Shown: positions 1 to 6,430, counted from the first letter of the stretch. The stretch is 7,781 bases of DNA from Pseudobacteriovorax antillogorgiicola (GCA_945897695.1 CAMDGW010000112.1:1-7781); one strand, 5' to 3'. Program-made: numbers and translations. Notes: generated by a model not told the origin, from the letters alone.

Positions 1-1368
1 AAGCGTATAAGGAATAACAAAGTATCCGTCTGCAAGCCCCTGCATGAGAGCTGATGCGCCAAGACGGTTAGCGCCGTGATCTGAGAAATTTGCTTCGCCC
101 AGCACAAAGAGGCCAGGAATATTACTCATTAGATTGTAGTCAACCCAAAGCCCTCCCATTGTATAGTGTACGGCAGGATAAATTCGCATCGGTGTTTTGT
201 ATGGGTTTTCTGCGGTAATTTTTTTGTACATATGGAAAAGATTTCCATATTTCTTTTTGATACCGTCTTCACCCACTCTTCGAATGGCATCTGCAAAATC
301 AAGATAGACACCCAAACCACCCGGCCCTACACCGAGGCCTGCGTCACAAGCTTCTTTGGCCGATCTTGATGCGATGTCGCGCGGTGCAAGGTTACCGAAA
401 CTTGGGTACTTTCGTTCAAGAAAATAGTCTCTTTCTTCTTCTGGGATCTGTTGCGCTGGCCTTGTGTCAGCCTTTTTCTTGGGAACCCAAACCCGGCCGT
501 CATTTCTTAAAGATTCCGACATCAACGTCAGTTTTGATTGGTAGTCGCCACTTACGGGAATACATGTTGGGTGGATCTGCGTGTAACAAGGATTTGCAAA
601 TCCAGCACCCTTTTTGTGGGCCCGCCATGTTGCAGTTACGTTACATCCCTTAGCATTCGTTGAAAGGTAAAAAACGTTTCCGTAGCCACCGGTCGCCAAA
701 AGAACAGCATGTGCCGAATGAGATGAGATCTCTCCGGTAACAAGATTACGAACCACAATGCCTCGAGCCTTTCCATCGACAACGACAAGCTCAAGCATCT
801 CTGTTCTAGGAAAAGTCTTAACTGAGCCACGATTAATTTCGCGATTCAAGGCAGAGTAAGCACCAAGCAGCAGCTGTTGGCCAGTCTGCCCGCGAGCGTA
901 AAATGTACGGCTCACTTGTGCACCGCCGAAAGATCGATTGTCTAAAAGGCCTCCATAATCGCGAGCAAAAGGCACGCCCTGAGCAACACACTGATCAATG
1001 ATATTTCGGCTGACTTCTGCAAGACGGTGAACGTTAGCTTCCCGAGCGCGAAAGTCGCCGCCTTTAATGGTGTCATAGAACAGACGGTGGACAGAATCTC
1101 CATCACCTTGATAATTCTTTGCGGCGTTGATTCCACCTTGAGCGGCAATGGAGTGTGCGCGGCGCGGGCTATCTTGGAAGCAGAAGCACTTGACGTTATA
1201 TCCAAGTCCACCAAGAGTTGCGGCCGCTGATGCGCCGGCTAGACCGCTTCCCACAACTATGACGTCGTATTTTCTGCGGTTTGCCGGGTTAATCAGCTTC
1301 ATGTCAAATTTGTGTTTTTCCCATTTGTCGGCAAGAGGACCTGCTGGGATTTTAGAATCGAGTTTCAT
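1..1368 (-). CDS. sdhA: Succinate dehydrogenase/fumarate reductase flavoprotein subunit (partial, C-terminus beyond left edge)
   Basis: Catalytic subunit of respiratory complex II, which oxidises succinate to fumarate (TCA cycle) and passes electrons through FAD to SdhB on the cytoplasmic membrane face. The frame is open from ATG 1368 to the window edge, giving 456 residues with no stop. Seen in order: FAD Rossmann motif VVGSGLAGAS (38-47); AHSIAAQGGINAA (71-83), whose His72 matches the His that binds FAD covalently in the family; ARGQTGQQ (158-165); HPT (266-268); PRDIASR (329-335) with the candidate catalytic Arg330; HYTMGG (401-406); GEA (424-426); and HGANRLGASAL (431-441). All expected substrate and flavin residues are present. 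About 34 residues precede the Rossmann fold, as in the long-form enzymes of Bacteroidota and Bdellovibrionota. Those are about 630-650 residues long, so roughly 180 are missing here. It follows sdhC by 12 nt, and sdhB is expected next. The reverse reaction cannot be excluded from sequence, but the linked cytochrome type favours a succinate:menaquinone enzyme. Confidence 0.97.
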   Translation of the reverse strand, partial: MKLDSKIPAGPLADKWEKHKFDMKLINPANRRKYDVIVVGSGLAGASAAATLGGLGYNVKCFCFQDSPRRAHSIAAQGGINAAKNYQGDGDSVHRLFYDTIKGGDFRAREANVHRLAEVSRNIIDQCVAQGVPFARDYGGLLDNRSFGGAQVSRTFYARGQTGQQLLLGAYSALNREINRGSVKTFPRTEMLELVVVDGKARGIVVRNLVTGEISSHSAHAVLLATGGYGNVFYLSTNAKGCNVTATWRAHKKGAGFANPCYTQIHPTCIPVSGDYQSKLTLMSESLRNDGRVWVPKKKADTRPAQQIPEEERDYFLERKYPSFGNLAPRDIASRSAKEACDAGLGVGPGGLGVYLDFADAIRRVGEDGIKKKYGNLFHMYKKITAENPYKTPMRIYPAVHYTMGGLWVDYNLMSNIPGLFVLGEANFSDHGANRLGASALMQGLADGYFVIPYTL

Positions 1369-1374
1369 GCTCTA

Positions 1375-1382
1375 CCCCCCTT
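1375..1382 (-). promoter_or_regulatory. Ribosome binding site of sdhA, overlapping the sdhC stop codon
   Basis: On the minus strand AAGGGGGG lies 6 nt before the sdhA ATG, and its AA is the end of the sdhC TAA stop. This supports the chosen start and suggests translational coupling between sdhC and sdhA. The run of six G is an unusual Shine-Dalgarno, since GGAGG would be usual. Confidence 0.7.
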
Positions 1383-2046
1383 ACTTTACAATGCCGGCAA
1401 GCACAGCCAGCGGAATGCTTGAAAAACCAATGAAGACGATCGTCGCAACTATTGGGCCTAGCTTGTCAGTGATTGGATTCAGATTTCCATGATAGAGACC
1501 AAGACTTTGGAATACACTGCTGACACCATGACAGAGGTGAAGCGATAGCGCTAGCATGGCTAACACATAAAAAGCACTGACAACTGGCGACGAGAATCCC
1601 GCAACAACCATTGCATATACATCACCGGCAGGAAGATCTCCAAAACTTGGATCCGTGAGTTTAAATGTATAGTGGGCAAGGTGAAATGCCACAAATGCTG
1701 CCATCAATAGGCCCGTATGAAACATGTGCCTGGAGGCAAAAGATGCTTGAATGGTTGCCTCGTGAGCATATTTCACTGGACGTGCAGCTTTATTTTCGGA
1801 CGTTAGCTTGACGGCAAGAAAGACGTGCAGAGCAAATGCCCCAAGAAGTCCTATTCGGGCGACCCATAGAAGTCCACCGAGAGCATGAAGGCCTGCTGCA
1901 TAGGCGTTAAATTTCTCTGCGCCCGCAAACACCAGCATGTTACCAGCAAGGTGCGCCAAAACAAAACCTGTTAGCATAAGACCCGTCACTGCCATGAGCA
2001 TTTTTGCGCCGACGGGAGAGGTGAAAAGCCTGTCATAAAGTTTCAT
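1381..2046 (-). CDS. sdhC: Succinate dehydrogenase cytochrome b subunit (SdhC, b558-type, five-helix diheme)
   Basis: Membrane anchor of complex II. It binds two b hemes and carries electrons from the SdhAB head to quinone. The 221-residue protein has five hydrophobic segments near 15-37, 58-80, 108-128, 153-176 and 197-219. Histidines sit where B. subtilis SdhC and W. succinogenes FrdC have their axial heme ligands: His32 (LAHLAGN), His74 (FALHVF, 42 residues later, the same spacing as B. subtilis His28/His70), His122 or His125 (AFHLAHYTF) and His170 or His173 (LHLCHGVSSVFQSLG). The last motif is typical of the b558 family. A single five-helix anchor replaces the separate SdhC and SdhD of E. 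coli-type enzymes, and such enzymes usually work with menaquinone (family knowledge). The ATG start has a strong AGGAG 6 nt upstream. It lies 12 nt before sdhA and 66 nt after the peptidase gene, and may have its own promoter there, though I see no convincing -35/-10 pair. Confidence 0.95.
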   Translation of the reverse strand: MKLYDRLFTSPVGAKMLMAVTGLMLTGFVLAHLAGNMLVFAGAEKFNAYAAGLHALGGLLWVARIGLLGAFALHVFLAVKLTSENKAARPVKYAHEATIQASFASRHMFHTGLLMAAFVAFHLAHYTFKLTDPSFGDLPAGDVYAMVVAGFSSPVVSAFYVLAMLALSLHLCHGVSSVFQSLGLYHGNLNPITDKLGPIVATIVFIGFSSIPLAVLAGIVK

Positions 2047-2052
2047 GACCGT

Positions 2053-2057
2053 CTCCT
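2053..2057 (-). promoter_or_regulatory. Ribosome binding site of sdhC
   Basis: AGGAG on the minus strand, 6 nt before the sdhC ATG, is a near-ideal Shine-Dalgarno. It fixes the sdhC start at 2046. Confidence 0.85.
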
Positions 2058-2090
2058 GGTAAAATATTTTTCAGGCCCGTACTTTAACAC

Positions 2091-2112
2091 AGCTTTAGCG
2101 GGGGCTAAAACT
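2091..2112 (-). other. Stem-loop directly after the peptidase stop codon
   Basis: On the minus strand TTTAGC-CCCC-GCTAAA forms a perfect 6-bp stem. It extends through a T-G wobble to two more pairs (G-C and A-T), nine in all, with a 4-nt C loop. It begins immediately after the TAA of the peptidase gene. What follows (GTGTTAAAG) is not a U-run, so this is not a canonical intrinsic terminator. It may act as a processing site, a 3'-end stabiliser or a weak terminator separating the peptidase gene from sdhC. Confidence 0.4.
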
Positions 2113-4695
2113 TTATCCGACAACGACTTTACGCATCTTTGCCGGATTAAAATATTCGGCAGCGGCCTGCATAATGGTTAACTTATCGACACCAGTAATG
2201 GCTTCTGGATAATGTAGAAAATCATCCCAGCCAAGACCGTAAAGCTCCATCAACGCCATCGTCATCGACTGAGAGCTTGTGCGCTGTAAACCGATCTCGT
2301 GACTTCCCAAAATATAGGCCTTTGACCGCGCAATCTCGTCATCCGTAGGGCCTTCTGTTGAAATTTTGCGCAACTCTCTCTCAAGGCCATGTATGGCTTG
2401 TTCGGTTTTATCGAGGCTGGTGGCAATGTAAGCGCCAATCATCCCTCCAAGCGCACCCTGGGAATGCAGTGGCGAGACAGAATAAGCGAGGCTCTCCTGC
2501 TCACGAAGCGTCGAGAATAAGCGGCCACCATGACCACCCATGATATTGATCAAAACGTCTATAGCAGCTCTATTTGATTGTCCCCACTTGGGCCCAGGCC
2601 CTCCGATCGCAACATGCGCCTGTTCTTGCTTTCGTCTGGGCTTTAAGGGAACCGCAAGGGCGGAGAGATCAGACGTCAAGACTCCAGAAAACGAACGACG
2701 AGTTTTCTTTGGGCTAAAGCCCTCAAAGGCAACCGTCAATTTTTTTTGCACTTGATCTGCTGGAATCCCGCCGGCAATGGCAATAACCCACAGCCCACCG
2801 TCTCGCCATGTCTCAAAGAATGCCTGGAGTTTGCCCGCCGAGAATTCACGCACAGTTTTTTCAATTCCAGTCACCGGCAACGCATAGGGATGTTTGCCAT
2901 AGACCTCCTGATGAAGACGTCTCATACAAATCCAAGACGGGCTATCTTGCTGAAGTTTTAAGGATTCGAGAGTCTCCCGACTGTAAGACTCCCATTGCTC
3001 GGCAGGAAAGACTGGCTCTAGCATAGCTTCGGCAAGGTAACCGATCATCTCGTCGACCTGGTCTTCGGTGCAATGCATTTCAAATCCAACACTATCTTTT
3101 CCGCTGAAACCGCCCAAGATCGAACCCATGTCCTCAAGACGTCCAGAAAATTCTTCAAATGGTCGCGATTTAGTCGCCAGACCAAGGAGAGTTGCCAGCG
3201 CGTGAAACGTTCCCACCGATGCAATGTCCTCACCACGAAGACCCCCCTCTGTGGCCGCTGCAACACTGAACATTTTTGCATCATTAATTTGCCGGTAAAC
3301 AACCGGCACACCGTTGCCAATTTCAAATCTATGAATCGCGACGCTAGGCTTGGCGTGATGCTCTTGGGATCTAGTGCCCGGTTTACCTCGACCTTCTTGC
3401 AAGCCTTCTTGGAACTTACGAATCAAGTCCTCTTCACGTGGAGCATGCTCCTTGTCACAAAGAGCCACGATCAGTGCGTCATCGAAATCCCAATCACGGC
3501 TCATTGCATGGGGTAGCTCACCAGGCTGAAACTCGTTTAGCAGGCGATCATATATGTCTTCAAACTTGTCTTTCATGGAAGTAGCAAGTCCCGACACGAC
3601 AGCGCGGGCAACACCATCTACGGTCTCTTCGCGATGAATTCTTCCAATACGAGACGCCGCCCTGGCGCGATCTATCTCTTGCTGAGTCGGAGGCTCGGGA
3701 CCAATGATTGTTGCCAGCTCCCGCCCAATCGAAAAAGCTGCAGCACCAAATTTATCTGGTTCAACGGCGGCACTTACTTCAAATATTCCCTCAAAAATCG
3801 GTGTATATGCAGAAGCTCCGATGGCATTAACGACACCCTCTTTTTCTTTTAGTCTTCTCTGAAGGCGCGAGACATCGCTACCACCCAAGACATATGAGGC
3901 CGCGTCAATCAATGGGCAGTCCGGCGAATCCATGGCCGGCGCACCCAGAGCAATGTCCAGGCGACTTTGCTCAAAATCTCCAGTTATGACCACGGCACGA
4001 ACGCCGGTATGACTCAAGCGACGTATCGCCCGATGTCGGCCAAACCCCCAGCTTTCCTGGTTTGCAGCTGCAAGTGATTTTTTGCCAAAAAACTTTTCTG
4101 CAAACTCACATGCACGTAACTCCGAGATATTACCCACGACCACCAGCGACATGTTCTCAGGCTGATACCACCGCTTCCAGAAGCCTATCAAAGTATCTCT
4201 AGAGAAGTTTTTAACTTCCTCACTAAAACCGATAATTGGGCGTCCCGCCTCAGATCCGGTATAGATTGTGGAGAAAATCTTACGCCCAATCTGTGACCCG
4301 GGATCGTCATTGCCTCGCTTAATTTCCTCGAGGATAACTTCGCGCTCTCGAAGAAACTCTTCCCCATCAAAGGAACTGTTAAAAACAGCATCAGCTAAAA
4401 TATCAAAGCCTAGCTCTGCTTGAGCTGTCGGCAATGTTAAATAGAAAACCGTCTTGTCAAAAGTTGTGTAGGCATTTATGTCACCTCCAGCTCCTTCAAC
4501 TAACGAGGCAATCTGGCCCACCCCTCTTTTTTCTGTACCCTTAAAAAGCATGTGCTCAAGAAAATGGGCGACTCCGCGCTCATCTGAACGCTCATCTAAT
4601 GAGCCCGCCCAAACCACACACTGAATTGAAACGACATTCGCGCCCGCCCGAGGCACAACCACATACTCGAGTCCATTAGAGAGACGATCACGCAT
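2113..4695 (-). CDS. M16 family zinc metallopeptidase, full-length two-unit (clamshell) form
   Basis: Predicted zinc endopeptidase of the inverzincin (pitrilysin/insulinase/MPP) family, 860 residues. The N-terminal unit carries the inverted zinc motif HFLEH (44-48), zinc ligands His44 and His48 and catalytic Glu47. Glu124 in REVILEEIKR lies 76 residues after His48, as expected for the third ligand. The second unit starts near residue 450 after a charged linker (430-450). It has lost the zinc motif (FHALATLLG near 497-505) but keeps the substrate-binding Arg/Tyr pair, R731 and Y738, in LREQESLAYSV. The matching pair in the first unit is degraded (K283, N290). This division of labour is what single-chain clamshell M16 enzymes show. 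The ATG at 4695 is chosen because an in-frame TAG lies 12 nt upstream and the protein opens directly with the family's N-terminal strand (LSNGLEYVVVP). Only a weak AGAAAG (4704-4709) precedes it. No signal peptide is visible, so it is probably cytoplasmic. The gene lies 34 nt after the outer-membrane protein gene, so cotranscription is likely. The substrate is unknown. Confidence 0.93.
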   Translation of the reverse strand: MRDRLSNGLEYVVVPRAGANVVSIQCVVWAGSLDERSDERGVAHFLEHMLFKGTEKRGVGQIASLVEGAGGDINAYTTFDKTVFYLTLPTAQAELGFDILADAVFNSSFDGEEFLREREVILEEIKRGNDDPGSQIGRKIFSTIYTGSEAGRPIIGFSEEVKNFSRDTLIGFWKRWYQPENMSLVVVGNISELRACEFAEKFFGKKSLAAANQESWGFGRHRAIRRLSHTGVRAVVITGDFEQSRLDIALGAPAMDSPDCPLIDAASYVLGGSDVSRLQRRLKEKEGVVNAIGASAYTPIFEGIFEVSAAVEPDKFGAAAFSIGRELATIIGPEPPTQQEIDRARAASRIGRIHREETVDGVARAVVSGLATSMKDKFEDIYDRLLNEFQPGELPHAMSRDWDFDDALIVALCDKEHAPREEDLIRKFQEGLQEGRGKPGTRSQEHHAKPSVAIHRFEIGNGVPVVYRQINDAKMFSVAAATEGGLRGEDIASVGTFHALATLLGLATKSRPFEEFSGRLEDMGSILGGFSGKDSVGFEMHCTEDQVDEMIGYLAEAMLEPVFPAEQWESYSRETLESLKLQQDSPSWICMRRLHQEVYGKHPYALPVTGIEKTVREFSAGKLQAFFETWRDGGLWVIAIAGGIPADQVQKKLTVAFEGFSPKKTRRSFSGVLTSDLSALAVPLKPRRKQEQAHVAIGGPGPKWGQSNRAAIDVLINIMGGHGGRLFSTLREQESLAYSVSPLHSQGALGGMIGAYIATSLDKTEQAIHGLERELRKISTEGPTDDEIARSKAYILGSHEIGLQRTSSQSMTMALMELYGLGWDDFLHYPEAITGVDKLTIMQAAAEYFNPAKMRKVVVG

Positions 4696-4729
4696 GGTGC
4701 AAACTTTCTATATTCGATCAATGAGTGGA

Positions 4730-5746
4730 TTACATCGCAACTTCGATGCCAAGCGCTATTGCATGGTGCACCAGCTCGCTTGACACGTCAGGACGAAGCG
4801 CCTGGTAACTGAAATTAAACTGCTGATTCACGAGTGAAAGACCGCCTGCAACCCTTGTTGCAGAGATGCCATGACTTTTTTGCTGACCAACGGATGCTAT
4901 GAGTCTTAGCAGGTCATAAACTCTCACCGCGGTACTTGCCACAACAAGATTTTCAGCCGAACCCTGGGAGTCGTCTGAGGCGCCTGTCAAAGCTATAGAC
5001 GGCGTAGACCCCTCATAAACCGAAACGGACTCCCGTCGGCGGTAATCGAGATTTAGCGTCGCAAAATCACCCCAAAAATAACTAGCACCACCACGGTAAA
5101 ATGTCGGAGCAGCATATTGAATTTTTTTATTCGCCAAATTTTCTGCTGAAATTCCGACTCGAAAAGACGGAGAAAGCTGAGCTGCTGCGCCAAAGCCCAG
5201 CGTAAAGCTTTTTATTGGCTTTGAGTCTTCCGCCAGCAGAGTCTCTGCTGGCGGGCGAGCTTCCACATATCCCCCGGCAGCGCCAATAAATACGCGGCCG
5301 ACAGGAATAGCGAACGCTAGATTTGCACGACGGACAATTGGTGAGTCCTTAGACAAGCTTGTGGTGGGCACACCAAGATCACCGACCTTTGTATCGGAAA
5401 TCCCCTGATATCGATCCATTGCACTTGTGTAAGAAAAGCCCGCCGCTACCGGGCTCGTTTTTCCGTCAACAACGCCTACTTGATAAAAATCTCGACCAGC
5501 AACAGGCCAATGATAACTGCCATTGACGGAGTACTCCCGCTCGAGGCCTAAGAGAGCCGGATTTGCGCGAACAGCCGAGACACCGCCAAGGCCTGTCGTC
5601 ACTGACCCACCAAAAGCCAAAGAGTGACCACCAGTCGATTCATACTCTTCAGGAACTTTTACGTTTTCCGCATGAGCGCGCGCTGATAAAATGCACCCTG
5701 CAAGACAGGAGGCTGCGTAAAAATAATATAAACGCACCACATCCAC
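4730..5746 (-). CDS. Exported outer-membrane beta-barrel-like protein (FadL/PorV-like), function unknown
   Basis: A 338-residue protein that I do not recognise as a named gene. It opens with an export signal: Arg5, a hydrophobic stretch LYYFYAASCLAGCILSA, then AHA-EN, a good signal peptidase I site after residue 26. Overlapping it is LAGC (15-18), a textbook lipobox, so lipidation at Cys18 is possible. The mature part has many short alternating strands ending in turns, few Cys, and much Gly, Ser, Tyr and Phe, as in outer-membrane barrels. Near the N-terminus GGSVTTGLGGVSAVRANPAL (46-65) resembles the region of FadL/PorV-like proteins where a conserved Asn-Pro-Ala follows a Gly-rich stretch. 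The C-terminus ends in IEVAM, without the usual terminal aromatic residue. The start is a GTG at 5746 with a strong Shine-Dalgarno; GTG at 5740 or 5737 are alternatives. It lies 34 nt before the M16 peptidase gene and 139 nt after yajC. The barrel call is inference from composition and the NPA motif. Confidence 0.75.
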   Translation of the reverse strand: MDVVRLYYFYAASCLAGCILSARAHAENVKVPEEYESTGGHSLAFGGSVTTGLGGVSAVRANPALLGLEREYSVNGSYHWPVAGRDFYQVGVVDGKTSPVAAGFSYTSAMDRYQGISDTKVGDLGVPTTSLSKDSPIVRRANLAFAIPVGRVFIGAAGGYVEARPPAETLLAEDSKPIKSFTLGFGAAAQLSPSFRVGISAENLANKKIQYAAPTFYRGGASYFWGDFATLNLDYRRRESVSVYEGSTPSIALTGASDDSQGSAENLVVASTAVRVYDLLRLIASVGQQKSHGISATRVAGGLSLVNQQFNFSYQALRPDVSSELVHHAIALGIEVAM

Positions 5747-5748
5747 GA

Positions 5749-5756
5749 ATCACCTC
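5749..5756 (-). promoter_or_regulatory. Ribosome binding site of the outer-membrane protein gene
   Basis: GAGGTGAT on the minus strand matches eight consecutive bases of the anti-Shine-Dalgarno complement (AAGGAGGTGATC). The core GAGG ends 6 nt before GTG 5746, which supports a GTG start. It would also be 12 nt from the alternative GTG at 5740. Confidence 0.75.
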
Positions 5757-5789
5757 ACAAGACCAAACGGTTGCTGGCAAAGCGGGGTC

Positions 5790-5822
5790 GATAAACGAAA
5801 CGCGACAGCCTCGCCTCTTATC
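5790..5822 (-). other. Imperfect stem-loop in the leader of the outer-membrane protein gene
   Basis: On the minus strand GATAA (outer arm) pairs with TTATC, and GCGA pairs with TCGC around a GGCTG loop. The two stems are separated by unequal internal loops of 3 and 7 nt. If transcription starts near 5821 the structure would sit at the very 5' end of the leader. The stems are short, so this could be chance. Confidence 0.2.
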
Positions 5823-5827
5823 AGATC

Positions 5828-5856
5828 ATTCTAGCAAGATCCTGGAGAAGGTTCAC
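5828..5856 (-). promoter_or_regulatory. Possible sigma-70-type promoter for the outer-membrane protein gene
   Basis: On the minus strand TAGAAT (5828-5833) matches 5 of 6 bases of the -10 consensus. It lies 17 nt after GTGAAC (5851-5856), which matches only 3 of 6 of the -35. A start near 5821 would give a leader of about 75 nt. The weak -35 lies over the loop of the stem-loop after yajC, so confidence is low. If real, it would make this gene and the peptidase gene a unit separate from yajC. Confidence 0.25.
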
Positions 5857-5873
5857 CCTTCGCGCTCCTGGAT
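5839..5873. other. Long interrupted stem-loop between yajC and the outer-membrane protein gene
   Basis: Arms ATCC-x-GGA-GAAGG and CCTTC-gcgc-TCC-x-GGAT pair for 12 bp around a 5-nt loop, with one 1x1 mismatch and a 4-nt bulge on one side. It begins 12 nt after the yajC stop codon. In the yajC mRNA no U-run follows it, so it is not a classical yajC terminator, though it may stabilise or process the 3' end. Read on the plus strand it is followed by GTC and seven T (5877-5883), the form of an intrinsic terminator for antisense transcription, although no plus-strand gene lies upstream. Confidence 0.45.
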
Positions 5874-5885
5874 GTCTTTTTTTCT

Positions 5886-6248
5886 TCACTCGGACTTGGA
5901 GGTAGCAGCAGCCTTCGGGCTTTGTGCTTCGATGGCATTTTTTAGAACCTTGATCACGGTGTTGCCACATATCTCTACGCTGACAAAGCCTTCTGCCACT
6001 GACTTTACGCGCCCAATGATGCCGCCGGAAGTAACGACTTCGTCCCCAGATTTAAGAGACGCTAAAAAAGCCTGGTGGTCTTTTGAGCGTTTTTGTTGTG
6101 GTCTGATCATAAGAAAGTACATGATCAGTAGGAATCCTAGAGGCATAACCAGCATTTCGACTGTCGATGGCCCAGATTGTGTCTGTGCTTGGGCGAATGA
6201 TGTACCTGCAAAAAATAAAGTGGCAAAAATAGAAATAAAAGCAGACAT
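5886..6248 (-). CDS. yajC: Preprotein translocase accessory subunit YajC
   Basis: Small inner-membrane protein that associates with SecDF next to the SecYEG channel. With the start at 6248 it has 120 residues (E. coli YajC has 110). A hydrophobic, signal-like N-terminus ends in TSFAQAQTQ (16-24). Then comes the single transmembrane helix of the family, about 31-48 (EMLVMPLGFLLIMYFLMI), directly followed by the hallmark RPQQKR (49-54). The cytoplasmic domain carries SGDEVVTSGGIIGRV (67-81), equivalent to KGDEVLTNGGLVGRV in E. coli, and ends in a low-complexity tail rich in Ala, Lys and Ser. The frame opens 12 codons earlier at ATG 6284, but that start has no Shine-Dalgarno, whereas GAGGAG precedes ATG 6248. 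Usually yajC sits between tgt and secD-secF. Here neither is adjacent: a helicase gene lies divergently upstream and an outer-membrane protein gene downstream. Confidence 0.93.
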   Translation of the reverse strand: MSAFISIFATLFFAGTSFAQAQTQSGPSTVEMLVMPLGFLLIMYFLMIRPQQKRSKDHQAFLASLKSGDEVVTSGGIIGRVKSVAEGFVSVEICGNTVIKVLKNAIEAQSPKAAATSKSE

Positions 6249-6260
6249 GGCTGAGATTAA

Positions 6261-6266
6261 CTCCTC
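6261..6266 (-). promoter_or_regulatory. Ribosome binding site deciding the yajC start
   Basis: GAGGAG on the minus strand lies 12 nt before ATG 6248. The spacing is a little long, but nothing comparable precedes the in-frame ATG at 6284. It therefore favours the shorter, 120-residue YajC. Confidence 0.55.
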
Positions 6267-6328
6267 AATTAGGCGTTCACACATTTAAAACCGGCACAAA
6301 ACTACTGATGAGCGAGTGCAAGATCAAT

Positions 6329-6355
6329 CCCAATGTGGCATATTTTGCCCCAATG
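6329..6355. repeat. Direct repeat CCCAATG x2, 20-bp period, in the yajC/helicase divergent region
   Basis: CCCAATG occurs at 6329-6335 and again at 6349-6355, exactly 20 bp (about two helical turns) apart. Each copy is followed by GGCA after 0 or 1-2 extra bases. The second copy overlaps the loop and right arm of the adjacent inverted repeat. Spacing by two turns would suit cooperative protein binding, but seven bases is short and chance cannot be excluded. Confidence 0.3.
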
Positions 6356-6361
6356 GCAAAA
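6343..6361. promoter_or_regulatory. Perfect inverted repeat TTTTGCC-N5-GGCAAAA, candidate operator
   Basis: A 7-bp perfect inverted repeat with 5-bp centre CCAAT lies in the 195-nt region between the divergent starts of yajC (6248) and the helicase (6444), 82 bp before the helicase ATG. The length and symmetry fit a dimeric repressor or activator site. A further GGCA (6337-6340) just to the left gives an alternative GGCA-TATTT-TGCC pairing. No T-run follows on either strand in a way that would make it a terminator. I cannot assign it to a known regulator. Confidence 0.35.
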
Positions 6362-6402
6362 ATGTCTGGAAGCACTGCGCGGGCCTCAGAATGAGAAATG
6401 CC

Positions 6403-6430
6403 TTGTATTAACAGCGCCTTAAGGAATTAT
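6403..6430 (+). promoter_or_regulatory. Possible promoter of the helicase gene giving a near-leaderless mRNA
   Basis: TTGTAT (6403-6408) and AATTAT (6425-6430) are 16 bp apart and match 3 of 6 and 4 of 6 consensus bases. Transcription would begin near 6437, within the seven-C run that ends at the ATG (6444), leaving a leader of about 7 nt or less. No Shine-Dalgarno lies at a useful distance; the nearest purine stretch, AAGGAA (6421-6426), ends 17 nt before the ATG. The match is modest. Confidence 0.3.

Noticed and set aside
2061..2070. AAAATATTTT perfect palindrome upstream of sdhC
   Set aside because: A 10-bp AT-only palindrome is expected by chance in an AT-rich spacer and has no matching -35 at a useful distance.
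3073..3516. A 147-codon plus-strand open frame inside the M16 peptidase gene
   Set aside because: It is wholly antisense to a continuous 860-codon frame with family motifs, and its translation is Arg/Ser/Thr-rich with no fold signature.
6249..6284. Upstream ATG at 6284 as the yajC start (132 residues)
   Set aside because: There is no Shine-Dalgarno before it, the added residues (MCERLIEELISA) are charged and disrupt the signal-like N-terminus, and the internal GAGGAG serves ATG 6248.
5563..6288. A 241-codon open frame on the plus strand across yajC and the start of the envelope protein gene
   Set aside because: It lies antisense to two well-supported genes, has no recognisable domain, and its translation looks like a low-complexity basic shadow. 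The yajC motifs on the other strand are decisive.
6337..6352. Minus-strand TGGGGCAAAATATGCC as a sigma-54 promoter for yajC
   Set aside because: The GG and GC are at the right 10-bp spacing, but the inner consensus positions mostly fail, and GG-N10-GC occurs often by chance. A housekeeping gene such as yajC is also not an expected sigma-54 target.
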